Below are positions 9,015 to 19,965 of a stretch of DNA of 64,000 nt, in pieces (the first letter of the stretch is position 1; the number at the start of each line of letters is the position of its first letter). The position numbers and the translations under genes were made by a program. The stretch is from Cognatilysobacter bugurensis (GTDB lineage: Bacteria; Pseudomonadota; Gammaproteobacteria; Xanthomonadales; Xanthomonadaceae), in the NCBI RefSeq assembly GCF_014652095.1, contig NZ_BMYD01000004.1:186001-250000 (forward strand). The letters are read 5' to 3'. The notes beneath the pieces were generated by a model. The model was not told where the DNA came from and made no database searches. It saw only the letters and a program-made list of their open reading frames with translations.

Positions 9015-9997
9015 CACGACTCCGTTTGACGGATAGGAACCCGCCCCGCCGGCGGCCGCTCGCGGCTGTCACACGCGACCAGGTAGCGCGGGCGCCCCTT
9101 CACCTCGTCGAAAATCTGGCCGAGGTACTCGCCGAAGATGCCCATGAAAAACAATTGCACTCCCCCTAGTAGGGACACGAACGTCATCAGCGACGCCCAG
9201 CCGGGAACATGCCGCCCATACCCCATGACGTAGGCTACGACGAGCAGCGCGCCTACGGCGACGCTCAGCGAGGCGATTGCGAAGCCGGTCATGGTGCACA
9301 GTCGCAGCGGCGTTTTGGAGAACGCACTGATGCCCTGCACGGCGAAGTTGAACAGGATGGAAGGCCGGTACTTTGATACCCCCCTCAGCCGCTGCTCGGG
9401 GCAGAACTCGATGAATTCGATTCGGTACCCGACCCAGGCCACGACACCGCGTAGGAACATGTTGCGCTCCGGTAAGCGCTCGCGGATGAGGCGGACAATG
9501 GTTTGGTCGAGCAGTCGGTAATCGGCTGCGCCAGCCTTCAGGTCGATCGAACCGATACGCGAAAGCATGCTGTAGAAAAGGGAGGATGTTTTCCGCTTCA
9601 GCAGGCCGGTCTCGCTCCCGTCGCGCCGCAGCGTCTGGACAATCTGTGCACCCTGCTCCCAACGCAGCACCAGCTCGGGAATCAGCTCTGGCGGGTGCTG
9701 GCCATCGCTGTCCAGCATGACGAGCGCATCGGCGTCAGACGCGTCGATGCCCGCCATCAACGCGGCCTGATGTCCGAAGCGCCGACTCATCACCAGTACC
9801 CGGACCTCGTCATCACGCTGGGCGAGATCGAACAGGATGCGTTCGGTGGCGTCGCCACCGGGGTCGACCGCATAGATGAAACCAATGCGGTACTTCAAAC
9901 GCAGTGGCTCGACGGCGTCGCGCAGCCGCTCGTGAAACTCAAGTATGACTTCCTGCTCGCGAAACACCGGGCACAGGATCTGGATCGATGCGGTCAC
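9014..9997 (-). CDS. GtrB/CsbB-like GT2 undecaprenyl-phosphate glycosyltransferase
   Basis: A 327 aa DPM1-type GT2. The N-terminal catalytic domain opens with IQILCPVFREQEVI and has ALVMLDSDGQHPPELI (DxD near residue 95) and a later RKTSSLFY segment. Two strong transmembrane helices near residues 225 and 260, followed by FFMGIFGEYLGQIFDEVK, are the hallmark of GtrB/CsbB/ArnC enzymes that move a sugar onto undecaprenyl phosphate at the inner face of the membrane. The GTG at 9997 is chosen because it overlaps the upstream stop as GTGA. It groups functionally with the YfhO-like protein and the small four-helix protein of the same operon. Confidence 0.87.
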   Translation of the reverse strand: MTASIQILCPVFREQEVILEFHERLRDAVEPLRLKYRIGFIYAVDPGGDATERILFDLAQRDDEVRVLVMSRRFGHQAALMAGIDASDADALVMLDSDGQHPPELIPELVLRWEQGAQIVQTLRRDGSETGLLKRKTSSLFYSMLSRIGSIDLKAGAADYRLLDQTIVRLIRERLPERNMFLRGVVAWVGYRIEFIEFCPEQRLRGVSKYRPSILFNFAVQGISAFSKTPLRLCTMTGFAIASLSVAVGALLVVAYVMGYGRHVPGWASLMTFVSLLGGVQLFFMGIFGEYLGQIFDEVKGRPRYLVACDSRERPPAGRVPIRQTES

Positions 9998-10869
9998 GCG
10001 CCCCCCCGGACCATCAATCCGAGTCCTTGCTCCAGCGATACACAAGGTCGCCAGCCCGACGCAGCGGTGAGCCGGGCATGGTCCGCGACCACATCGGGAA
10101 TCTCGTTAGGGCGCGCTTTTCCGAGATCGCGCACGGGCTTGCGCACACCGGCAGCGGTCATGGCGCGCTCAATCACGTCGAGCACCGAATACGAACGCCC
10201 GCTTCCAACATTAAACAGTTCGTACCCTGCGGTGGTCCGGGATGCGAGCAGCGCCGCGATTGCATCATCCACGTAAAGGTAATCACGCCGCGGAGCGAGG
10301 TCCATCAATTCGATCGACTCGACCGCCCGGTCCAGCAACTGGTTCACGATGCGCGGAATCAGGAAACGGTCGCTCTGACCGGGACCATAGACGTTGAAGA
10401 GGCGGATAGCCGTGACTGGAAGTCCATAGCAGCGCGCGAACCACTCGCAGGCCTGCTCGCCCATCCATTTGGAGAATGCATAGGGATTGTTCGCGTCGAC
10501 GGGATGGCGCTCATCGATCGGCAAGTACTGCGGGACGCCGTAGATGTAGGCGCCGACGTACGTCACCGTCGCGCCGGCTCGCCGGCATTGGTCGAGGACG
10601 CGCACGGTGCCGTGGGCATTGACCCGGTGGAAATCCGCAGGCCGCTCCCAGGCATCCGGTACGCCCGTTTCCGCGGCGAGGTGGAACACGTGGTCCACGC
10701 CGTCGAGCGGCAGCGGGTCCTCGAGCAGATCAAACCCGTCCGACCGGCTCAGCGGCAACACCTCGATGCACGCTGCGCGCAGCGCGCTAACCAAGCGGGT
10801 TCCAAGAAAGCCGCCCGCCCCCGTGACCACGACCCGCTGCCCGGGGGCCATCGCACCTGCCGTGCTCAT
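9994..10869 (-). CDS. NAD-dependent epimerase/dehydratase, extended SDR, with altered active site
   Basis: A 291 aa sugar-nucleotide SDR. The Rossmann loop VVTGAGGFLGTRL is at residue 10, NPYAFSKW provides the Tyr/Lys pair near residue 145, and RLFNVYGPGQ and RRDYLYVDD are typical of the family. The segment that normally reads SSxxVYG is VGAYIYG here, so the Ser/Thr that helps the catalytic Tyr seems to be Gly or Ala. ATG at 10869 overlaps the nucleotidyltransferase stop (ATGA), so the longer in-frame start is rejected. It presumably modifies the sugar activated by that nucleotidyltransferase. Whether it epimerises, dehydrates or reduces cannot be told. Confidence 0.82.
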   Translation of the reverse strand: MSTAGAMAPGQRVVVTGAGGFLGTRLVSALRAACIEVLPLSRSDGFDLLEDPLPLDGVDHVFHLAAETGVPDAWERPADFHRVNAHGTVRVLDQCRRAGATVTYVGAYIYGVPQYLPIDERHPVDANNPYAFSKWMGEQACEWFARCYGLPVTAIRLFNVYGPGQSDRFLIPRIVNQLLDRAVESIELMDLAPRRDYLYVDDAIAALLASRTTAGYELFNVGSGRSYSVLDVIERAMTAAGVRKPVRDLGKARPNEIPDVVADHARLTAASGWRPCVSLEQGLGLMVRGGA

Positions 10870-11576
10870 GTAAGCTCGAGCGAGTGCGCAAGAGCCGGCC
10901 ATTCGTCTACCGCACGTTGGTAATCGTCCGGACGACCGATGTCGAGCCAGTAGCCATCATGCGGAACGATGTCGACATTCTGGCCTCGGCGCAGGTATTC
11001 CAGCACGAGGTGGTCGAAGCCGAACGCCGTGTTTTCGGGAATGGTCTCCAGGATGCGTCGCGATGCAGCGTACACGCCCATGCTCACAAGGAACGGAAAG
11101 GATGGCTTCTCCTCGAAGCCGGTAAGCACCATTCCTTCCGAAGCGTGCAGCACGCCGTAGTCGATGCGTTGCTCGCGTCGGGCTGCCGAAATCGTAAACA
11201 GGCGGTCTGACGCGGCGTGTGCGTCGAGGAAGTGCCCGTACGGCACGTCGCTGAGAATGTCGCCGTTCATGACGAGGAAGTGCTCGGGCAGATCCGGAAT
11301 AAGCTTAAGCGGCCCCATCGTGCTCAGCGGCATGTGCTCGAGCGAGTAATCGATCGTGACGCCCCACTTCTCGCCGTTTCCGAAAAACGCACGGAACAGA
11401 TCCGCCTGGTGGTTGACGGCCAGCGTGACGTGATCGAATCCCCCCTTGCGCAGCTGGCGGATGATGACTTCGAGGATCGGATACTCCCCGATCGGCATGA
11501 GTGGCTTTGGTAGGGCCACGGTATAGGGGCGCAGCCGCGTCCCGCGACCACCTGCAAGAATCACTGCACGCTTCAT
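10866..11576 (-). CDS. Sugar-1-phosphate nucleotidyltransferase
   Basis: A 236 aa single-domain nucleotidyltransferase of the RfbA/ManB/HddC kind. The activation loop is ILAGGRGTRLRPYT, PKPLMPIGEYPIL follows, and the metal site is VMNGDILSD near residue 105. FEEKPSFPF and WLDIGRPDDY complete the fold. It lacks the C-terminal helix repeats of bifunctional GlmU and the isomerase of ManC. ATG at 11576 overlaps the YfhO-like stop, which rules out a longer start. It probably activates the sugar used by the GtrB-like enzyme. The base (GDP, CDP, UDP or dTDP) is not predictable from this view. Confidence 0.86.
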   Translation of the reverse strand: MKRAVILAGGRGTRLRPYTVALPKPLMPIGEYPILEVIIRQLRKGGFDHVTLAVNHQADLFRAFFGNGEKWGVTIDYSLEHMPLSTMGPLKLIPDLPEHFLVMNGDILSDVPYGHFLDAHAASDRLFTISAARREQRIDYGVLHASEGMVLTGFEEKPSFPFLVSMGVYAASRRILETIPENTAFGFDHLVLEYLRRGQNVDIVPHDGYWLDIGRPDDYQRAVDEWPALAHSLELT

Positions 11577-14377
11577 GAAGCATTCCTTTTTAGAGTTGCC
11601 GCCCGGGATCTGCTCGCGCGGCGTCCGGACGCAATCAGCATCGCGCCAACAGCGAGCAGTGCGAGTGCCGCCGCGGCGAGAGAGAGTAAGAACCGCCGGG
11701 GCCGGTACTGAAGCGTGACCTCGTGTGTCCCCGCAGGCACGCTGACACCTAGGATCAGGCCATCGACCGGGACGATCGGAGCGGCATGCCCGTCGATCTT
11801 CGCCCGCCATCCCGCATTATAGCTTTCGCTCACGACGAGTACCGAGTCGCCCGCTGCTTCGCTGCGCAGCGCCCAGCGACCATTGCCTCGTTCGAGCACT
11901 TGCACGCGCGGCCGAGTCGAGCAGGTGGGTGCCGCGAGCGGCGCCTCCGGCTCGAGCAACGCTGTGAAAAACGGGTCGAAGCCGCGACCGGAAGCATCCT
12001 GGCCACCGCGCAGGAGGGCAACGATCTCGTCCGCCGACGCGGTCCGGATGTCGCACACGCCCCATGCGAGCCCACGAAAGGAGCGTCGCTCGTTCACCGC
12101 TGGCACGCCCGGAAGCGACCTTGGTGCCCCCAATTGCGCCTGTCCGGCCTCGTCGAGCGGAGCCATGGGCAGTGCGACCCAACGTCCGTGGCTGTCGAGC
12201 ACTTCGACGGCCTTGATACGCATCAAGGCTGACGTCTCGCGCAGGCGAATTTCGATTCGGTCGCCGGATGTGAGCGGCAGCGGGACAGCGGCCGGCCAGC
12301 GAGCGCCGAACCACAGCCCCCGGAACCCACCGCCGGCATCGAACGACTCCGCCACTGGCGCGCGCGCATGGGCGATCGAGGCCCGCACGTCCGGGCGATC
12401 ATAGGCCCATTCTGACGTCTCCTCGCCCGCCTCGAGCGTCATGGCCGCGGACGGCGGGGCTCCGACGGGCCCGACCTGCACGTCTGCCAAGGTCGTTCCG
12501 CTTGCGATCTGCGGAGAGCAGCTGAGATGGCTCACGATGCGCAGCCCTCGTGGCGCCACGTCTGCGGGCACCGTGGCATGGACTGCCCGCTGCGCGGACG
12601 GTGCACCGCAGCCACTGCCCAGCAACTGAGGTTCGGTCGAGCCCGTGGCCAGACGTGCGATCCACTGCACACCCAACACGTCCATCAAAGGGATTCCGGC
12701 GCGGCGCTCCGCGAAGTTGCCGACCGTGTCGGTGCCTGCGAAGCGCGCGTATCGCGCTGACAACAGTGGTCCGTATCCGACGACGCTGGCGATGCCGTGA
12801 TCCATGTTCATGTTCGGCAACAGCGGATTAGGTGGCATGCGGGCCGCGTCAAGCGGCAGCACCCGGCCCGGCCCCTCGCGAAGCGCCTCGACGAGCGTCT
12901 GCGCGTCGCGGCCTAGATCAGCCGGGCGTGCGGCCGGTGATGCATACCGCCACTCGTAGAACCAGCCGAACGAACCCAGGTCGACTACCAGAACCACCAG
13001 TGCGAGCAAGGCAGGATTGACCCCCGGCCGGAGCGCCAGATACGCGACAACCAACAGCGATAGCGCCATCATGACAAGCGGAACATAGACGGCCGCGGAC
13101 CCTAGAGCCGCCTGCCCAAAGTCAGCAACGCTCAGTGTAGTGGCCGCAATGACAGCGGTGCCGAAGCTCAGCGCCACCAACAGGACCGTGCGCCGCCTAT
13201 CGAGTCCGCCACGCAGGATCGCCGACAAGCCGAACCCCGCCAGCACGCCGAGCGCAATGATAGCGAGTAGGCCATACCGGGCCTGCGCCCTGAACTTGCC
13301 CACGATTGGCAGGCGGAACAACGCGTCGCCGAGGGGGGTGATCGAGCCGAGTGTGAGCAACAGCGCGACAACTAGCACACCGACCCAGAAGAGCGGGGCC
13401 CAGTCGCGTTTCCAGCCCAGCAAAGCGGCGATGGTGAGGAACCACGGCAGGATGCCCGCGTAGATTGCCAGTTCCGTGAGGTTCCACGGCCCCGCATAGG
13501 CGCCGTACGGGCCGACGGGATGGCCGCCGTAGAGGTTAGGGAAGGCGAGCATCCGCAGCGATGCGGGGTCGTGGGAGAAGGAATTGAAGTCCGTGACCGA
13601 CCAACTCCCGCGCACGCTCTCGCTTGCAGCGCCCAACGTCGCGAGCAGGGACGGTAGAGCCAGCATGATCCCGAGTGTGAACAGCAACGTGACCCTCAGC
13701 AGGTCCTTCGCCGCGCGGTGCGCCCCGTCACGACGGGCGATTACACCCAGTTCGTGGACCGCGTAGAACCCGGCCAGCAGCAGACCTAGCACCGAAACCT
13801 GCGGGTGCCCCCCAAGCAGTGTCAGTGCGACGGCGATGCCACCGCCGGCCACCGGAGCCCAATCGCAGCGCGTGCGCAATGCGGCAAGCGCCCACAAGAC
13901 CCAAGGCACCCATGCGGCGGCGTGCACGATACTCAGGTGGCCGAGGTGGCCGATCATGAATCCGCTAGCGGACAGCGTAAGGGCCCCGGCCAATCCCGCA
14001 AGTCGAGAGTGGGTCAGGCGATGTACCAGACCGAACATGCCGGTGGCGGCGACGACGTAGGCAACAACGACCAGCACGTTGTAAGTCGGGCTCAGCCACC
14101 GTAGCGGATAAAGCGTTTGCGCTTGGATATCCGCGATGACCGGATACCCTGACAGGATCAGGCCGGTCCAGAGTTCTGTTACCGGAAGCCCGAATAGGGG
14201 GGCGTAATAGATCGCGCCGTCGCCTGGGGCCAACAGGAGCCCCTGCATGAAGGCAGGCGCGAAATAGACACCGTAGAAGCCGAAGAACGCGGCGACCAGC
14301 GCGACCCACGGCAGAACGCGCTGTCGCCATTCAGACGACGCGCCGCGCCCCGTTGATGGGGATGAAGTTTTGATCAT
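11573..14377 (-). CDS. YfhO-like polytopic GT-C membrane glycosyltransferase
   Basis: A 934 aa protein with about a dozen hydrophobic helices in residues 20-470, a large extracytoplasmic domain (about 480-890), and a final helix just before a basic C-terminus. The first loop holds PGDGAIYYAP, with acidic residues in the place expected for GT-C catalytic loops. The C-terminal region shows SYNAGWRAKIDG and VPAGTHEVTLQYRPRRF, seen in YfhO-family proteins. In Bacillus, YfhO works with the GT2 CsbB to glycosylate teichoic acid. Here a CsbB/GtrB-like gene lies two genes downstream. Likely role: transferring sugar from undecaprenyl phosphate to the exported polysaccharide in the periplasm. ATGA overlap at both ends. 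Confidence 0.82.
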   Translation of the reverse strand: MIKTSSPSTGRGASSEWRQRVLPWVALVAAFFGFYGVYFAPAFMQGLLLAPGDGAIYYAPLFGLPVTELWTGLILSGYPVIADIQAQTLYPLRWLSPTYNVLVVVAYVVAATGMFGLVHRLTHSRLAGLAGALTLSASGFMIGHLGHLSIVHAAAWVPWVLWALAALRTRCDWAPVAGGGIAVALTLLGGHPQVSVLGLLLAGFYAVHELGVIARRDGAHRAAKDLLRVTLLFTLGIMLALPSLLATLGAASESVRGSWSVTDFNSFSHDPASLRMLAFPNLYGGHPVGPYGAYAGPWNLTELAIYAGILPWFLTIAALLGWKRDWAPLFWVGVLVVALLLTLGSITPLGDALFRLPIVGKFRAQARYGLLAIIALGVLAGFGLSAILRGGLDRRRTVLLVALSFGTAVIAATTLSVADFGQAALGSAAVYVPLVMMALSLLVVAYLALRPGVNPALLALVVLVVDLGSFGWFYEWRYASPAARPADLGRDAQTLVEALREGPGRVLPLDAARMPPNPLLPNMNMDHGIASVVGYGPLLSARYARFAGTDTVGNFAERRAGIPLMDVLGVQWIARLATGSTEPQLLGSGCGAPSAQRAVHATVPADVAPRGLRIVSHLSCSPQIASGTTLADVQVGPVGAPPSAAMTLEAGEETSEWAYDRPDVRASIAHARAPVAESFDAGGGFRGLWFGARWPAAVPLPLTSGDRIEIRLRETSALMRIKAVEVLDSHGRWVALPMAPLDEAGQAQLGAPRSLPGVPAVNERRSFRGLAWGVCDIRTASADEIVALLRGGQDASGRGFDPFFTALLEPEAPLAAPTCSTRPRVQVLERGNGRWALRSEAAGDSVLVVSESYNAGWRAKIDGHAAPIVPVDGLILGVSVPAGTHEVTLQYRPRRFLLSLAAAALALLAVGAMLIASGRRASRSRAATLKRNAS

Positions 14378-17300
14378 GGAAGTTCGTGATCCCAGGGACC
14401 CGCCCACAGCCGCTCACGGGTCGCCACGGCGCTCTCGGCCCAGGAAGTGAGCGTCGGCTGCCCTGGAGACTGGGGCGGAAGCCGAAGCGCACGTAAGAGA
14501 TCGTCGGCCGACCCTGGTGTAAAGAAGTCCGTCTCCGCTGCAGCCACCTCGCGGAACACGGGCAGATCGCTCGCTAGGACCGGCGCGCCGAGCGCTGCGG
14601 CTTCGATCAGCGGAAGCCCGAAGCCTTCCGCGTCCGAGGCCTGCACGACACGCTCGGCCGTGCGATAGGCATATGTGATATCCGCATCGCTCAATCCCTG
14701 CAGCCAAAAAAGCTGCGTGCCGAAGCGGGGGTGCGCGTGGATGCGACGGACGAGCGCATCCACGTTCCAGCCCCGCTTGCCGATGATCACGAGCGTACGC
14801 GGATCCCCCTCCTGCCAAAGCCGATCGAACGCATCGAGCACCAAATCGTGCCGCTTGCGCGGCTCGAGCGTGCCGACCATCAGCACTGCCTGCCCGCGCG
14901 CGCCCATCGCGTCCTCGACTGCGCTGGCGATCGCCGCCGCCCCACCACCAAACTCGACGATGTCGCAGCCGAGCGGTACGTGGCCGATTCGCAGACGCGG
15001 CCGGTGAGCAACGCCTTCGGTGCGGATCCAATGCGCGACGTCGTCGGCGACAGCACGCGAAATGCAGATCAGGCCATCACAATGCAGTGCGACAAAGCGC
15101 AACCATGCTTCGAACACCGCCGGCATGAACTCCGCGCAATATCCCGGGTATCGGAGCGGGATCAGGTCATACACCATTGCAACGCATCGGCCGCCCGCAT
15201 TGCGCATGGCATCGATCGAGGGTAGGAACCGCTCGGGCGCGCTCCAGCTGGAATCGAGGAGAAATAGCACGTCTCCCGCTGCGGGCTGGAACGCTGCCGA
15301 ACAGTGCGAGGCCGGCAGCCGTAGGCGACTTTGGGCGTAGTCCTCCGCGGGCGCCAGCCGTGCCTCGGTGTCGAGCGCGACGGGCAGGCACCTCAGACCT
15401 GGTCCTTCGTGTAGCACCAACTGCCGAGTGAGGTTACGCACGACCCTGTGGATGCCCGTGCCGTGGTCCTGCTGCACGACGTCGCTGATGTCCACGAACA
15501 GCATCGGCGCGCGGTATGTCGCCGCGACGTGCAGTGCATGCTCCACCGCCGATGCCGCCTGCGCCGCGTCGGAGGCTTCGGCGATCGCCGCTGCGAGAGC
15601 ATCCGCAACACGCTCGCCGTTTGCCTCTCGGCGCTGCTCGATCGACCGGCGCGTCGCCGATTCGTAGTAAGCGGCTGCCACCTCGGGCGCATGAAAACGC
15701 GCAACGTAGCCGTATCCCGCGCTCCCTTGCGCGCCACGTTCGACCGGCGTGTCGACCAGACTTAAAATTCGCGAAGCGATGTCGATGGGCGTCGGAACGG
15801 CCGGCAGTTTCACGACCGCGGTGTCGGGCAGCTCGGCGAATGACGCGTAGTCGTTCACGATGACCGCAACGCCGTGCGACATGCAGTCCAACACCGACTT
15901 CGACGTCTCTCCGCGACTCTTTCCGCGCAGCTGCACCGCGATGTCAGCCGCTCGCAAGTACGTTTCGTACTCTTCCGAACTTGCAAACCCCGTGATGCGG
16001 ATCCGGTCACGCAGTGGGTGCTGCTCAATTCGATCACGGCAGGCCTGGCCGTACGCGCCGCCATCTGGCTCTCCGACAAACACGAGACGGATGTTGCGCT
16101 CGCGCAATGTGGGTTCCGCAAAGGCGTCGAGCACTTCGAGATTGAGCTTGGTATCGGCGAGGAAACCAAACGAGACGACTAGGCAGACCCCGTCGTCGAT
16201 AGCAAGACTCCGGCGCGCCGCCTGTCGCCGTGCGTCGTCCACGACCCGCGCCGCCTGCGGCATCGGCACGTGCAGCACAGGCGCGGCGGCAACAGCTGGA
16301 TAGAACGAACGCACGAGCCCGGCCGCATGGGCAGAATGCACGATGACCGCGTCGGCGTGATCAAAGATACGACGCGAGGCGGGCCAACGGCGCACGGCTT
16401 CGAGCCAGCCCGCCTCCTCGTTGAGGTTCTGGCATGCCGTACGCCCGTGCGATCGTTCAAGCTCGGCGGCGAACAGCCCCTTCCAGCCTTCGATGCGATC
16501 CAGATAGGCGAGCAGCGAGCTCAGGAAGAAATCGTGGAGCACCACGACACCCGGTACGTGCTCTAGCAGTTCCAGCATGTGGCTGTGGAACGGGGAGTTG
16601 CCGACCTGGTAAATCACCTGGTCATACTGGTTCGCCCGCGCCGCCAGCTCCGTCCACGGGCGCGCGAAATGCAGTTCAGGTTCACCCTTCAGCGCCTCCA
16701 GCGGCGCGGTGGTGTAAAGATCGATGTCCATTCGCGCACGCAACGCGGGCAGCAGTTCCATGACGTAGTCGGCAATGCCCGTCCGCTCGGGTGGCAGCGG
16801 CGTCACGAGTGCCACTTTCAGCCGCGGCGCCTCAGCGATCGCGACTGAAATCCTCTCGCGCCGCCGTTCGGCGGCGTTGGCCCATGCCTCCGTTGCCAAT
16901 CGCGCCGACCGGTCCCAAGTGAACTCACGTGCCCGCTCAACTCCATGCCGGGCCAGACTCGAACGAAACCCGGTGTCGGACAGCGTCTGGGCCAGCTTCG
17001 CGGCCGCCGACTCGACCGAACTCGCATCGAACAGCGCGTCTACGCGGCCTACAACCTCGGGAAGACTTGAGTTGTCGCCACATATGGCAGGCACCCCACA
17101 CGCCATCGCCTCCAGCACCGGCAGGCCGAAGCCCTCATAGAGGGACGGGAAAAAGAACACCTCGCAGCCGCGCAGCAGCGCCACGAGTTCCTGATCCTGC
17201 ACATGCCCGGTCACGACCACGCGGTCGGGCGCTAGTCCGGCGGCACGCACGAGGTCGCGTATGACCGACGGATCACCGACCTGGTTGAGCACGAGCTGGG

Positions 17301-18075
17301 TCTGCTCACGCAGCGCCTCCGGCAACGCGGCGAATGCCTCGACCGCGCCGCGCAGGTTTTTGCGCGGATCGCCATTGCCCGTGTACAGCACGTAGCGGCC
17401 GACGATCCCAAAACGCTGCCTCAGCGGCTCCGGCAGGGCCGAGTCCCCGGTAAGCGACAGCAGCGCTTCGTCGACACCCGCGTGCACAGTGACCACGCGA
17501 GATGACGGGATATGCAAACGATCAATTACGTCGCGGCGGGTCGCATTAGAATTGCACAGCAGCAGATCGAAGCGTGTCGCCTGTGAGATTCGTGCCAGGT
17601 ACCAAGTACGGAACACCTCGTCCTGCAAGTACCACTGCGGCATCACGAGGGGAATGAGGTCGTGCATGAGCAGCGACGACACCGTGCCCGGCAAATGTGC
17701 AAGCCGCCCCAACCCACCCGCATGCTCGATGAAACCTTCAAACAGGCTGCTGACGTGCACGACATCAGCGCCGATTTCCGCGTACGCGCGCCGGATCAGA
17801 GTCTCGGCCGCAGGCCGCAAGCCGTCCCCCGGAGCGCCGACGGGCATCTCGGGACCAGGGTAGAAGTACGGGCGAAACGCGGCGGGCGGAACTAGGCTCG
17901 AGAACTCCTCACGCAGGTCCACCGCCGCATCCGGATAGGTGGCATCCAGCCCCAGTAAAAACTCCGCATCACCGGGACGGGCCACGACCGCACGCACGAA
18001 GCCGCGCGCATATCGGCCGATCCCGCGTAAGCGGGATTCGGTCTGACAAGCCTGCAGGTCGATCGCGATCCGCAT
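14374..18075 (-). CDS. Three-domain GT4 glycosyltransferase (WbdA-like)
   Basis: A 1233 aa protein with three GT-B units. The first (about 1-395) opens MRIAIDLQACQTESRLRGIG and has an EGFGLPVLEAMACG nucleotide-sugar motif near 315. The second (about 420-815) opens KVALVTPLPPERTGIADYV and has a divergent SRGETSKSVLDCMSHG. The third (about 850-1233) opens MLFVDISDVVQQDHGTGIHR and has EGFGLPLIEAAALG. Multi-domain GT4 fusions such as WbdA build O-polysaccharide repeats on a lipid carrier in the cytoplasm. With Gmd and Rmd immediately upstream, GDP-D-rhamnose or GDP-mannose is the likely donor. The second unit may be inactive or use a different donor. It starts 7 nt after gmd, the only gap in the operon. 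Confidence 0.88.
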   Translation of the reverse strand: MRIAIDLQACQTESRLRGIGRYARGFVRAVVARPGDAEFLLGLDATYPDAAVDLREEFSSLVPPAAFRPYFYPGPEMPVGAPGDGLRPAAETLIRRAYAEIGADVVHVSSLFEGFIEHAGGLGRLAHLPGTVSSLLMHDLIPLVMPQWYLQDEVFRTWYLARISQATRFDLLLCNSNATRRDVIDRLHIPSSRVVTVHAGVDEALLSLTGDSALPEPLRQRFGIVGRYVLYTGNGDPRKNLRGAVEAFAALPEALREQTQLVLNQVGDPSVIRDLVRAAGLAPDRVVVTGHVQDQELVALLRGCEVFFFPSLYEGFGLPVLEAMACGVPAICGDNSSLPEVVGRVDALFDASSVESAAAKLAQTLSDTGFRSSLARHGVERAREFTWDRSARLATEAWANAAERRRERISVAIAEAPRLKVALVTPLPPERTGIADYVMELLPALRARMDIDLYTTAPLEALKGEPELHFARPWTELAARANQYDQVIYQVGNSPFHSHMLELLEHVPGVVVLHDFFLSSLLAYLDRIEGWKGLFAAELERSHGRTACQNLNEEAGWLEAVRRWPASRRIFDHADAVIVHSAHAAGLVRSFYPAVAAAPVLHVPMPQAARVVDDARRQAARRSLAIDDGVCLVVSFGFLADTKLNLEVLDAFAEPTLRERNIRLVFVGEPDGGAYGQACRDRIEQHPLRDRIRITGFASSEEYETYLRAADIAVQLRGKSRGETSKSVLDCMSHGVAVIVNDYASFAELPDTAVVKLPAVPTPIDIASRILSLVDTPVERGAQGSAGYGYVARFHAPEVAAAYYESATRRSIEQRREANGERVADALAAAIAEASDAAQAASAVEHALHVAATYRAPMLFVDISDVVQQDHGTGIHRVVRNLTRQLVLHEGPGLRCLPVALDTEARLAPAEDYAQSRLRLPASHCSAAFQPAAGDVLFLLDSSWSAPERFLPSIDAMRNAGGRCVAMVYDLIPLRYPGYCAEFMPAVFEAWLRFVALHCDGLICISRAVADDVAHWIRTEGVAHRPRLRIGHVPLGCDIVEFGGGAAAIASAVEDAMGARGQAVLMVGTLEPRKRHDLVLDAFDRLWQEGDPRTLVIIGKRGWNVDALVRRIHAHPRFGTQLFWLQGLSDADITYAYRTAERVVQASDAEGFGLPLIEAAALGAPVLASDLPVFREVAAAETDFFTPGSADDLLRALRLPPQSPGQPTLTSWAESAVATRERLWAGPWDHELP

Positions 18076-18082
18076 CGGTGAT

Positions 18083-19964
<1,882 letters not shown>

Positions 19965-19965
<1 letters not shown>

